This document shows, piece by piece, positions 50,805 through 58,690 of a DNA stretch of 64,000 bases; position 1 is the first letter of the stretch; the number at the start of each line of letters is the position of its first letter. Under the pieces are notes generated by a model. The model was given only the letters and a program-made list of their open reading frames with translations, had not been told where the DNA came from and did not search any database. The stretch is from DYFX01 sp964400625 (GTDB lineage Bacteria; Patescibacteriota; Patescibacteriia; SG8-24; DYFX01): contig CAYNUS010000001.1 in NCBI GenBank assembly GCA_964400625.1, positions 1-64,000 of the forward strand, read 5' to 3'. Both the position numbers and the translations under genes were made by a program.

Positions 50805-51977
50805 TCAGCCTTCGCGCGGCCGGAATTTCCAGAGCGCGAAGGCGCCGCACATGAGCAGGATGCCCGCCACGACCCAGATGAACGCGATCGTCTCCCGCGA
50901 AGCATCCTTCCCATCGGACAGGAACCACATGAGGACGAGGGCCAGGGCGAAGCCGGTCTTGCCGAGGAGCGACTGCAGCGACCCGAACGTCGCGCGGAAG
51001 CGGCTGTCGACGCGCTGCTGCGTGTACGTGCTCATGAGCGGACGGAACAGTCCGCGTCCGAACTCGTGGACGACCAGCGCCGACAGCATGAGCGGCATGC
51101 GCGCGACGGCCGTGACGGCCACGAGGCCCGCCCCGGAGAGGAAGAGCGCCAGCGCGATGCCCTCCGCTCCCCTCCCCGCGAACGCGCCATGGCGCCGCGC
51201 CAGCCAGCCGGCGGACAGGATGGCGCCCTGGATGGGCACGCAGATCCAGCCGAGATTCGCCTGGCCGACGTCTTCGAGGAAGAACGGCTGCCAGAGATGA
51301 TTGAAGACGACGACGAGTCCGAGGACCATCGACGCGGCGACCGACCAGAGCAGCGCCGGACGTCCGCGAAGGGCCTGGCAGCTCAGCCGCAGGGCCTCGA
51401 GCTCCGTCGGACGGTCATCGATCTCGCCGGCATCGTCCATCACCCGCCAGGCCACGAAGGCCGACGCGGAGACGAAGATGCCGGCGGCGATCCAGCCGAG
51501 ACGGAGATCGACGGTCCCAAGGAGGCCGCCGAGGATGCCGCCGATGAGGAACCCGACGGCCGCGGCCATCGCCTGGCTGCCGAAGGCGCGCGGGACGAGG
51601 TGTTCCTCGCCCCGCTTCTTGAGCGCGTCGGTCACCCAGGCCGATTCGGCCCCGGAGATGAAGGCATGCGCGACGCCCATCGCGATTTCCGCGACGAGGG
51701 CCGTCCCGACGCCTCGGACGCCGGCATACATGAAGCAGCTCGCGGCGAAGAGCGTGATGCCGGCGCGCACCGACCAGATGCGGCCGCGGCCGTCCGCCAG
51801 CATGCCCGTCGGCAGTTCCATCAGGATGATGGTCAGCCAGAAGACGATGTTGACGAAGGCGATGTCCGCGACGGACATGCCGACCTGGAGCTGCAGGAGC
51901 GAGCCGGTGGCGGCGGTCATGCCGATGCCGGTGGCGGCGAGGACTTCATACAGGACCAGCGCGCGGATGGGGTGCAT
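50805..51977 (-). CDS. Major facilitator superfamily transporter (exporter-like)
   Basis: The 390-residue protein has about twelve membrane helices. The MFS loop 2-3 motif is VFWLTIILMELPTGMLADGRGR (G-X3-D-X2-GR), and a weaker copy occurs in the second half (FGRGLFRPLMSTYTQQRVDSR). The pattern resembles drug/multidrug efflux carriers, but the substrate is unknown. It starts MHPIRALVLYEVLAATGIG behind AAAGGAGAG. A perfect terminator ends only about 25 bases before the ATG, so expression depends on readthrough from upstream. Confidence 0.87.
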   Translation of the reverse strand: MHPIRALVLYEVLAATGIGMTAATGSLLQLQVGMSVADIAFVNIVFWLTIILMELPTGMLADGRGRIWSVRAGITLFAASCFMYAGVRGVGTALVAEIAMGVAHAFISGAESAWVTDALKKRGEEHLVPRAFGSQAMAAAVGFLIGGILGGLLGTVDLRLGWIAAGIFVSASAFVAWRVMDDAGEIDDRPTELEALRLSCQALRGRPALLWSVAASMVLGLVVVFNHLWQPFFLEDVGQANLGWICVPIQGAILSAGWLARRHGAFAGRGAEGIALALFLSGAGLVAVTAVARMPLMLSALVVHEFGRGLFRPLMSTYTQQRVDSRFRATFGSLQSLLGKTGFALALVLMWFLSDGKDASRETIAFIWVVAGILLMCGAFALWKFRPREG

Positions 51978-51999
51978 GGACTCTCCTTTCGAAGGAACG

Positions 52000-52087
52000 A
52001 AAAAGGCCCGGGACGATTCCCGGGCCTGTCAGGTGTCGAATACGGCGGCGCGTCGCGCTCATTCGGCATCGTGAGGCTCGGGAATCG
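52000..52087 (-). promoter_or_regulatory. Candidate attenuator of the MFS gene: terminator plus alternative pairing
   Basis: On the minus strand AGGCCCGGGA (52027-52018) pairs with TCCCGGGCCT (52013-52004) over a 4-base loop, followed by a T-run. The upstream CGATTCCCGAGCC (52087-52075), inside the leader ORF, can pair with GGCCCGGGAATCG (52026-52014) at 12 of 13 positions, which would prevent the terminator. Confidence 0.6.
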
Positions 52088-52151
52088 CAAGATACGGGTC
52101 CTTCGCGGATCCCGTCTGCGCGAGCATGACGATGCGGAAATGCTTGTTCAT
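52059..52151 (-). CDS. Leader peptide ORF upstream of the MFS gene, 30 aa
   Basis: The frame from ATG 52151 reads MNKHFRIVMLAQTGSAKDP and ends LAIPEPHDAE at TGA 52061-52059. A GAGA lies before the start. The product is too short for a domain. Its codons 22-26 contain the segment able to pair with the terminator arm, so translation of the ORF would decide which hairpin forms. No run of one regulatory amino acid is seen, which argues for a stalling peptide rather than amino-acid sensing. It could also be a chance ORF. Confidence 0.45.
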   Translation of the reverse strand: MNKHFRIVMLAQTGSAKDPYLAIPEPHDAE

Positions 52152-52163
52152 ATCGGTCTCTTT

Positions 52164-52192
52164 TCCCTATCAAAAAACCGCCCGCGCGTCAA
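52164..52192 (-). promoter_or_regulatory. Candidate promoter of the leader ORF-MFS transcript
   Basis: TTGACG (52192-52187), 17-base spacer, TAGGGA (52169-52164), leader ATG 52151. The -35 overlaps the stop codon of the M41 gene. Confidence 0.5.
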
Positions 52193-52803
52193 GCGGGGCG
52201 GGGTCCGAGGAGCCGTTCGAGATGGCGGTGCTCGATGGTCTTCCGGCGGCGCAGGAGGTTCGCGACCTTCACGAGGTCCGCGCGCCGCGGACCGAGGAGG
52301 TCGACGGCGCGGGCGGCGGCGCGCCCCAGGAGCGGGATGGCATACAGCTGGGCGGAGAACTTCTCGGCGGGATCGCCCGTGAGCATGTCCATCACGAGGT
52401 TCGCCGAAATGCCGAGCGCGCTCCGGTACGGCATGCCGTAGCGGTACGAGATGCCCCAGGCGAGCACGTGGATGAGGTCGTCGGCGCTGCCGACGTCGCA
52501 GGATCCGAGGAGCAGGCGCTCCGCGGCCGCGCCCGCCATCCCCATCGTCATGAGATGCTCGATCTCGACGCGTTCCGGCGGGGAGCTGAGGACATGCAGC
52601 GCGAGCGTGTAGCCGCGGAAGTCCCCTTCGGGCAGGACGGTCGCTTTCGCGATCTCGCGGAAGGTCGGCAGCAGCCAGGCGGCCAGGACGTGCCCGGCCT
52701 CGTGGACCGTGACCTGGCGCTTATACGCCTCTGAAGCCCGCATCCACCGGATCCGGGCGCGCACCTTGTCGATGCGCCGGCGGAACCAGCTTCGGACGGA
52801 CAT
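52189..52803 (-). CDS. Stand-alone M41 (FtsH-type) zinc metallopeptidase domain
   Basis: The 204-residue protein matches only the peptidase part of FtsH: VTVHEAGHVLAAWLLP (zinc ligands His34 and His38, base Glu35), GMAGAAAERLLLG and VGSADDLIHVLAWGISYRYGM (third ligand Asp109 expected). FtsH proteins carry about 400 further residues with membrane helices and an AAA+ ATPase, absent here, and the start has its own GGGAGGCAGG site. The N-terminus is basic. It may need a separate unfoldase or act on unfolded or small substrates. Confidence 0.83.
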   Translation of the reverse strand: MSVRSWFRRRIDKVRARIRWMRASEAYKRQVTVHEAGHVLAAWLLPTFREIAKATVLPEGDFRGYTLALHVLSSPPERVEIEHLMTMGMAGAAAERLLLGSCDVGSADDLIHVLAWGISYRYGMPYRSALGISANLVMDMLTGDPAEKFSAQLYAIPLLGRAAARAVDLLGPRRADLVKVANLLRRRKTIEHRHLERLLGPRPA

Positions 52804-52827
52804 GCCTGCCTCCCATGCTTGAGGACG

Positions 52828-52860
52828 AAAAGAGCCCTGCCTTCAGTCTGGCAGAGCTCA
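52828..52860 (-). terminator. Terminator of the beta-CASP nuclease gene
   Basis: GAGCTCTGCC (52859-52850 on the minus strand) pairs with GGCAGGGCTC (52841-52832) with one mismatch, then TTTT. The stop codon starts the stem. Confidence 0.75.
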
Positions 52861-54216
52861 GCCGTGCAGGTCAAAGACCTGGCCGGGTTCGGGGACGTAC
52901 GCGTCGATGTGCATGTCGCGCATCAGCTTGCGCGAGAGCGCCTCGGCGGCATGGTCCTCGCCGTGGGTGATCAGCACCACCTTGGGCTTCTTTTCCGCTT
53001 CGCCGATCCAGCGGAGGATCTTGGCCTGGTCGGCATGCGCGCTCCAGGCGCCGACGGACCGCACGGTGGCGTTCACGCGCACGTCCTGGCCGTGGATGCG
53101 CACCAGCTTCGCGCCTTCGTACAGCTTGCGTCCGATCGTGCCGTAGGCCTGGAAGCCGACGATCATCAGCATCGAGTTCGGATCCGGCAGGTAGCGCGTG
53201 AGGTGATGCAGGATGCGCCCGCCCGTCATCATGCCCGCGCCGGCCAGGACGATCTTGGGCGGGACGACCTCGTTGATCTTCTTCGACATGTCGACCGTCT
53301 TGGTCGCCAGGAATCCCGGCAGCTTGAAGAGGTCGTGGCCGGAGAGGATCTCCTTCTCCGCCTCGTCGTTGAAGTAGCGGGAGTATTCCTCGTAGACGTG
53401 GGTGGCGGCGATGGCCAGCGGGCTGTCGAGGAAGACCGGCACGCGGGGGATCTCGCCGCGCTCGGCGAGGTGATGGAGCGTGAGGACGATCTCCTGCGTG
53501 CGCTCGATGGCGAAGGTCGGGATCATCAGCACGCCTTTCTTGGCGACGGTCTCGCGGACCGCGTCGCGGAGGGAGGACATGCGCGTCTCGGGCGCCTCGT
53601 GCAGGCGGTCGCCGTAGGTCGATTCGACGACGAGCGCGTCGATGGCCGGCAGGCGCGCGGTCGGGCGCATGAGCGGCACGTCGTCGTTGCCCACGTCGCC
53701 GGAGAAGACGATCGTCTTGCCGTCGACGCGGAACTCGATGAACGACGAGCCGAGCACGTGGCCGGCGTCATGGAAGACGGCGGTGATCGCCCCGGCGCAG
53801 ATCGAGACGGCCTTGCCGTATTCGACGTCCTCGAGCTTCTCGGCCGCGCGTTCGACGTCATGCAGGTCGTACATCGGCTCGATCTTGTCCCGCTTCTTGG
53901 CGTCCTTCATCACGTTCAGCATGTCCTTCCAGAGGAGCTGGGCCAACTCGACGGTCGGCGGCGTCGCGAAGATGGGTCCGCGGTAGCCGCGCTTCACGAG
54001 CTGGGGCACGCGGCCGACGTGGTCCATGTGCGGATGCGTCACGAAGACGGCATCGATCTCCTGCGGCTTGAACGGGAACGGCAGGAGGTTGCGCTTGCTG
54101 TCGCCGTCGCCGCCCTGGAAGATGCCGCAATCGATCAGCACCTTATGGGAGCCGGTCTCGAGCAGATAACAGGTCCCGGTGACCTCCTTGGCCGCGCCGT
54201 AAAAGTGGACCTTCAT
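52858..54216 (-). CDS. Metallo-beta-lactamase / beta-CASP RNA nuclease
   Basis: The 452-residue protein has the MBL zinc motif THPHMDHVGRVPQL, FHDAGHVLGSSFIEF, VFSGDVGND and the beta-CASP and RMM-CASP parts (VVESTYGDRLH, PTFAIERTQEIV, VLAGAGMMTGGRILHH, GAWSAHADQAKIL, LITHGEDHA). It is the CPSF-73-like group, thus probably an RNA endo- or exonuclease in RNA processing or decay. It follows mgtE with an ATGA overlap. Confidence 0.92.
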   Translation of the reverse strand: MKVHFYGAAKEVTGTCYLLETGSHKVLIDCGIFQGGDGDSKRNLLPFPFKPQEIDAVFVTHPHMDHVGRVPQLVKRGYRGPIFATPPTVELAQLLWKDMLNVMKDAKKRDKIEPMYDLHDVERAAEKLEDVEYGKAVSICAGAITAVFHDAGHVLGSSFIEFRVDGKTIVFSGDVGNDDVPLMRPTARLPAIDALVVESTYGDRLHEAPETRMSSLRDAVRETVAKKGVLMIPTFAIERTQEIVLTLHHLAERGEIPRVPVFLDSPLAIAATHVYEEYSRYFNDEAEKEILSGHDLFKLPGFLATKTVDMSKKINEVVPPKIVLAGAGMMTGGRILHHLTRYLPDPNSMLMIVGFQAYGTIGRKLYEGAKLVRIHGQDVRVNATVRSVGAWSAHADQAKILRWIGEAEKKPKVVLITHGEDHAAEALSRKLMRDMHIDAYVPEPGQVFDLHG

Positions 54217-55553
54217 GTCAACAGGATACTCGCCAAACCGAGGAAGGTGAAGAAGCCGACGACGTCGGTCAGGGTGGTGGCGAAGACGGTCGAAGCGAGC
54301 GCCGGATCGATCTTGAGACGTTTCATCGTGACAGGGATGAGCACGCCGCCGAGACCGGCGATGAAGAGGTTCACCGTCATGGCGGCGACCAGCACGAGCG
54401 CGAGCTTCAGGTCCCGCGTCCAGGCGTAGGCGACGCCGGCGATGATGAGGCCCGTGACCATGCCGTTGGCGGCGCCGGTCAGCATCTGGCGGCCGACGAT
54501 CTTGGCGAGGTCGAGCGGATGCAGCTGGTTCAGGGCGAGCGCGCGGATGGAGACGCCGAGCGTCTGCGTGACGGCGTTGCCGCCCATGCCGGCGACGATG
54601 GGCATGAGCGCCGCGAGGATGACGAGTTCAGCGATGACCTCATCGAACGCGTTCACGACCGCCGCGGCCAGGACGGCGGTGACGAGGTTGACGACGAGCC
54701 ATGGCAGGCGGCGTTTCATGGAAAGCCAGGCCGGGTCGGTGATGTGCTCGTCTTCCGATGTTCCGGAGAAACGGGACAGGTCTTCCGTCAGCGATTCGCG
54801 GATGACGTCGAACATGTCGTCGGCGGTGATGACGCCCATGAGCTTGCCTCGCGGATCGACGACGGGAAGCTCGAAGGCGTCCAGGTCGCTGAACTTGTGG
54901 ATGACCTCGTCCTGAGGCATCGTCGCCGGAAGCGCTTCGGCCGTACGCTGCATCAGTTCGTTGACGGAAGTGCCCGGCGGCGCCGTCGCGAGGCGCACGA
55001 GCGAGACGGCGCCAAGGAGGACGCCCGAAGCGTCCGTCACGTAGACGGTCGCGGACTTCTGGAAATTCGTCGAGGTCGAAAGCGCCTTGCGTACCTCCTC
55101 GACGGGCTTTCCCGCCTCGGCGCGCAGGAACTCCGTCTTCATGAGGCCGCCGGCGGTCTCCTCCTCGAACCCGAGGAGCGGCAGGATGCGTTTCGGGTCG
55201 GCCTTGCGGAGCGCCTCGATGACCCGCTCCTTGCGGCGGCGGTCGAGGAGCTGGATGAGGTCGACCGCCTCGTCCGACTCCATGCCGCCGATGAACGCCA
55301 TGAAGCGGTCGCGGCCGAGCTTGCCGAGGATCTTGCGTCGCGCGTGCGGGCTGACTTCCCAGATGACGCGCGCGAGTTTCGCGTCGTCGAGCAACGCGAG
55401 CACCTGAAGCTGCTCCCCTTCGGAGAGGTTGTTGACGATGATGGCGAGCTCCTCGGGCCGGATGGCCTTGAGGGCTTCGCGCAGGATGGCGTCATCGCGG
55501 CCGAAGAACGTCTTGAACGTCTTGGCGAGAGGACTCAGCTTCTGGAGCGGCAT
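54213..55553 (-). CDS. mgtE: Magnesium transporter MgtE
   Basis: The 446-residue protein has the cytoplasmic helical N domain (about 1-130), two CBS domains that sense Mg2+ (about 130-255, ELPVVDPRGKLMGVITADDM) and five membrane helices with the pore block MPIVAGMGGNAVTQTLGVSIRAL and the final TTLTDVVGFFTFLGLA. Full-length MgtE is a gated Mg2+ channel. The start lies 22 bases after a TATACA box shared with the divergent gene. Confidence 0.95.
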   Translation of the reverse strand: MPLQKLSPLAKTFKTFFGRDDAILREALKAIRPEELAIIVNNLSEGEQLQVLALLDDAKLARVIWEVSPHARRKILGKLGRDRFMAFIGGMESDEAVDLIQLLDRRRKERVIEALRKADPKRILPLLGFEEETAGGLMKTEFLRAEAGKPVEEVRKALSTSTNFQKSATVYVTDASGVLLGAVSLVRLATAPPGTSVNELMQRTAEALPATMPQDEVIHKFSDLDAFELPVVDPRGKLMGVITADDMFDVIRESLTEDLSRFSGTSEDEHITDPAWLSMKRRLPWLVVNLVTAVLAAAVVNAFDEVIAELVILAALMPIVAGMGGNAVTQTLGVSIRALALNQLHPLDLAKIVGRQMLTGAANGMVTGLIIAGVAYAWTRDLKLALVLVAAMTVNLFIAGLGGVLIPVTMKRLKIDPALASTVFATTLTDVVGFFTFLGLASILLT

Positions 55554-55575
55554 GGCGTCTTCTTTTCACGTCCAG

Positions 55576-55583
55576 TGTATACT
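55576..55583. promoter_or_regulatory. Overlapping divergent -10 boxes
   Basis: TATACT on the plus strand (55578-55583) is 8 bases before ATG 55592. TATACA on the minus strand (55581-55576) serves mgtE. The surrounding TCCAGTGTATACTGGA is nearly palindromic. Confidence 0.55.
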
Positions 55584-55591
55584 GGATGCAC

Positions 55592-56038
55592 ATGCGCCAC
55601 AACGTGAAAACTTCCCTGTGGACGGCCGGACTGCTCGCCGCGATGGCGTGGCCCGCCTTGGCGGCCGGTCCTGAGGCGCTCGAGGTGTCCGCCGCGGACC
55701 TCGCGGCGGCCGGCGTACCCGACGTCACGGAGGTCACGCCTTCCGGCGACCGTTTCGCGCCGCCCATGAAGTACTTCCGCTCCTCCGAAGCGCTTTCCGA
55801 AGCCGACGCCAAGAAGGATTGCGGGGACTGCGGCGATCTCATCGCGGTCTATGCGGTCGAGGCGCCGAGCGTCCCCGGCTGGCACGCCGAGAAGTCCCAG
55901 CAGTTCGTGAAGATCGGCGGACGGCTCCAGCTGCGCGCCTACATCCCCTCGACCAAGCGCATCGTGACCGTCACCGCCGTGAACGAACAGACGCTCCGGA
56001 GGATCTCGGCCCACCTCGTCCAGAAGTTCTCGAAATGA
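55592..56038 (+). CDS. Secreted hypothetical protein, 148 aa
   Basis: From ATG 55592 it has a Sec signal (VKTSLWTAGLLAAMAWPALA, cleavage likely after ALA) and a small mature domain with one CGDCG pair (KKDCGDCGDLIAVYAVEA) and a basic end. An ATG at 55586 gives two extra residues but would overlap the start of transcription. No family is recognised. It is probably leaderless. Confidence 0.7.
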   Translation: MRHNVKTSLWTAGLLAAMAWPALAAGPEALEVSAADLAAAGVPDVTEVTPSGDRFAPPMKYFRSSEALSEADAKKDCGDCGDLIAVYAVEAPSVPGWHAEKSQQFVKIGGRLQLRAYIPSTKRIVTVTAVNEQTLRRISAHLVQKFSK

Positions 56039-56040
56039 AA

Positions 56041-56066
56041 CGCACGCCCTAGGCGTGCGGTTCTTT
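56041..56066. terminator. Bidirectional terminator
   Basis: CGCACGCC (56041-56048) pairs with GGCGTGCG (56052-56059), then TTCTTTTTT. It overlaps the TAG stop of the glucosidase gene. Confidence 0.75.
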
Positions 56067-57386
56067 TTTGGCGTGGACGCCCGTCGGCAGAGGCTCGTAC
56101 GGCTGGTCGACGGCGTGGCCGATGTAGCGGAGCATCTCGTGCGGCAGGCCGTTGTCCTCGCAGATGGCCTTGAAGACGCTGTAGCTCCCGCGCGGCGTGC
56201 GCGCGAGCGTGCCGCCGGCGAAGTCGACCTCGACGAGGCCGAACTTGGCGGCGAAGCCCTTCTCCCATTCCCAGTTGTCGATCAGCGACCAGAAGAAGTA
56301 GCCGCGCACGTCGACGCCGGACTGCACCGCGTGCCACATCTCCTTGATGACGGCCACGAGGTAGCGTTTGCGCCGGTCGTCGTTCGTGCTCGGCAGGCCG
56401 TTCTCCGTGACGTAGATCGGCAGGCCGTAGGATTCGAGGTCCTTCAGCACCTTGAAGATGCCGGCCGGGTTCAGTTCCCAGCCCACGTCGCTGGTGTCGC
56501 GCCGCTCCTTGCGCACTTCGGCGAAGAAGGTCGTCGGCGGCCAGCCGAACTTCTTGAGGCGGTAGTGGAAGTAGTAGTTGATGCCGAGGAAGTCGTGGTA
56601 ACCGTGGGTGAAGTAGTAGAAGAGATGGTTCCACCACCAGTCGATGACCCGCGTGCCGATCCAATCCATGAAAGAGTGGCTGTCGTACGCCTCGATCGAG
56701 AGCACGTTCTGCGCGAGGCCGACCTGCGCTTCGGGGCGGACCTTCTTGATGGCGCGGTACGCCTTGCGGTGCGCCTTGGCGAGACGGAGCGCGATGACCT
56801 GCGAGAGGAACGGGTTCTTCTTCTGCGGAGGCCAGCCGCCGGAGAGGTAGCCTTGGCTCACGTAGACGTTCGGCTCGTTCATCGTGTTCCAGAGATCGAC
56901 GAGATCGCCGAACTCCTCCGCGACCTTGGCGGCATAGCGTTCGAAGAGCGCGACGGCGCGCGGATGCGTCCAGCCGCCCTTGTCCGCGAACCACTGCGGC
57001 ACCGAGAAGTGCCAGACGGTCAGCATCACCTTCATGCCGCGCGCGCGGACGGCCTCGATGACCTTGCGGTAGTGCGCGAACTCGGAGGCGCTCCACTCCC
57101 CCTCCTTCGGTTCGAGCCGCGCCCACTCGACGGACAGCCGGTGCGCGTTGTTCGACATCCCAGCGGCGAGATCGAGGTCCTCCTCATAGCGGCGGTAGTG
57201 GTCGCAGGCGAGGCCGGACTTGGAACCGTCGCTGATCTTGCCGGGCGTCTGCTCCCATTTCCACCAGTCGGCGTTCGTATTGTTCCCCTCCACCTGGTAC
57301 GCCGCCGTGGCGGTGCCCCAAAGGAACCCTTCCGGGAAATGGCGGGTCTCGTGGACGTGATGATGCGCGTGCTTCTGGTCGGACAT
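56049..57386 (-). CDS. GH1 family beta-glycosidase
   Basis: The 445-residue enzyme has the GH1 N-terminus FPEGFLWGTATAAYQVEGNN, RLSVEWARLEP, the acid/base glutamate in NTMNEP (Glu171), GINYYFHYR, the nucleophile in YVTENG (Glu328) and FFWSLIDNWEWEKGF. It would split beta-glucosides or beta-galactosides by the retaining mechanism. There is no signal peptide, so it acts inside the cell. The His-rich start (HAHHHVHE) is unusual. Confidence 0.93.
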   Translation of the reverse strand: MSDQKHAHHHVHETRHFPEGFLWGTATAAYQVEGNNTNADWWKWEQTPGKISDGSKSGLACDHYRRYEEDLDLAAGMSNNAHRLSVEWARLEPKEGEWSASEFAHYRKVIEAVRARGMKVMLTVWHFSVPQWFADKGGWTHPRAVALFERYAAKVAEEFGDLVDLWNTMNEPNVYVSQGYLSGGWPPQKKNPFLSQVIALRLAKAHRKAYRAIKKVRPEAQVGLAQNVLSIEAYDSHSFMDWIGTRVIDWWWNHLFYYFTHGYHDFLGINYYFHYRLKKFGWPPTTFFAEVRKERRDTSDVGWELNPAGIFKVLKDLESYGLPIYVTENGLPSTNDDRRKRYLVAVIKEMWHAVQSGVDVRGYFFWSLIDNWEWEKGFAAKFGLVEVDFAGGTLARTPRGSYSVFKAICEDNGLPHEMLRYIGHAVDQPYEPLPTGVHAKKEPHA

Positions 57387-57390
57387 GGGT

Positions 57391-57945
57391 TCAGGCGATC
57401 GCCCTGGCGGCCAGGCCGATCAGGAGGATGCCGATGAAGTTGAAGGCGTAGGAGAGCGGGACGAACCAGGCGGTCTTCATCTTCGAGAAGCCCATGAGGC
57501 TGATACCGAGCTCGTCGGGGAACGGCGAGGCGATGATGAGGCCGCCGATGAAGAACGAGGCCCATCGGAAGGCGCGCGAACGGATGAGGACCATGAAGCG
57601 GACCCAGCCCTCGCTGGCCTTGAGGTGCTCCATGAGGTGCTCGGAGAGGCGGTCGCGGACGAGGAGGAAGATGAGCATGTCGCCGACCACCGATCCGAGC
57701 GCGCCGACCGCGGCCGTGATCCACGGGGAACCGGACTGCGCGATCTCGCCCAACGCCACGATGGCGGGCGCTGTCGTGAAGACCGACGTGAAGAACATCC
57801 CGGCGAAGAAGCTGCCGATGAGGCGGAGCTTCGGCGTGGCGGTGAGCAGCTGCTCGACGATGCCGGTCGAGACCAAGGCGATCGCGACGAGCAGGCTGAG
57901 CGCGATGACCCCGAAGTCCTTGAGCAGGTGCTTCCTGTCAACCAT
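57391..57945 (-). CDS. Polytopic membrane protein, DedA/VTT-like (uncertain)
   Basis: The 184-residue protein has about five hydrophobic segments. GALGSVVGDMLIFLLVRDRL and RWASFFIGGLIIASPFPDELGISLMG resemble the re-entrant regions of DedA/SNARE-associated proteins, but the match is partial. It lies between the glucosidase and the VIT1-like gene, four bases from the first and three from the second, so it belongs to that operon. Confidence 0.68.
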   Translation of the reverse strand: MVDRKHLLKDFGVIALSLLVAIALVSTGIVEQLLTATPKLRLIGSFFAGMFFTSVFTTAPAIVALGEIAQSGSPWITAAVGALGSVVGDMLIFLLVRDRLSEHLMEHLKASEGWVRFMVLIRSRAFRWASFFIGGLIIASPFPDELGISLMGFSKMKTAWFVPLSYAFNFIGILLIGLAARAIA

Positions 57946-57948
57946 ACG

Positions 57949-58659
57949 CTAGACGTTGAGGCCGAAGGCCTTGCCGATGAAGCCGCCGATCAGGTAGCCG
58001 ACGATCGCCGCGGCGGACGCGACGACGACCATCTCCATGCCGCCCTTCCAGCGGCTGCGGCCGGTCGCGCGCGCCTTGACGAACCCGATCGTGAAGAGCG
58101 CCGCGACGGAGGCGACCACCGCCACCTTGAGCGCCGCGTCCACGGGCAGGAGCAGGAACGGGATGACCGGCACCGCGCCGCCGATGACGTACGAGGCGCC
58201 CATGACGAGCGCGCGCGATTTCGGCTCCTCCAGGTCGCCCGTGCCGATGCGCAGCTCCTTGGCCGTCATCTCCTCGAGCCAGAGCTCCTTGTCGGCGGTG
58301 ATGCGCTTCACGAGGATCGCGATCTCGTCCTCGCTGAAGCCGCGCTGACGGTACATGACGCGCAGCTCCTCCGTCTCCTCCTCCGGCTTGTCCTCGATCT
58401 CCTGGCGCTCGTCCTCGATGCGCTTCTCGAGCATCTCGCGGTGCGACTTGTTGGAGAGGTACGAGCCGGCGGCCATCGAGAGCGCCTCGACGGCGATGAG
58501 CACGAGGCCCGAGAGCGCGACGATGCGTCCGTCCTCCGTGCCGGCGGCGATGCCGGCCACGGCGCCGAGCGTCGAGACGAGCCCGTCCTCGAGCCCGAAG
58601 ACGAGCTCGCGGATCGCCTCGAACAGCTTGCCGAAACGGCGGTGCGGGACGTACGTCAT
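57949..58659 (-). CDS. VIT1/CCC1-family Fe2+/Mn2+ transporter
   Basis: The 236-residue protein starts at ATG 58659 (MTYVPHRRFGKLFEAIRELV). It has the family first helix ELVFGLEDGLVSTLGAVAGIA with acidic metal sites, AGSYLSNKSHREMLEKRIEDE, a cytoplasmic helical metal-binding hairpin rich in Glu (about 85-150) and ALVMGASYVIGGAVPVIPFLL. It would export or store divalent iron or manganese. The start is 9 bases after TATACT, so leaderless. It heads the three-gene operon. Confidence 0.87.
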   Translation of the reverse strand: MTYVPHRRFGKLFEAIRELVFGLEDGLVSTLGAVAGIAAGTEDGRIVALSGLVLIAVEALSMAAGSYLSNKSHREMLEKRIEDERQEIEDKPEEETEELRVMYRQRGFSEDEIAILVKRITADKELWLEEMTAKELRIGTGDLEEPKSRALVMGASYVIGGAVPVIPFLLLPVDAALKVAVVASVAALFTIGFVKARATGRSRWKGGMEMVVVASAAAIVGYLIGGFIGKAFGLNV

Positions 58660-58668
58660 ATCCTCAAG

Positions 58669-58683
58669 AGTATATGGTAGAAT
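58669..58683. promoter_or_regulatory. Back-to-back -10 boxes in a 31-base divergent gap
   Basis: Minus TATACT (58674-58669) for the VIT1-like gene and plus TG-G-TAGAAT (-10 at 58678-58683, extended) for the nuclease. Each -35 would lie inside the other gene. Confidence 0.6.
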
Positions 58684-58690
58684 GCCGCAT

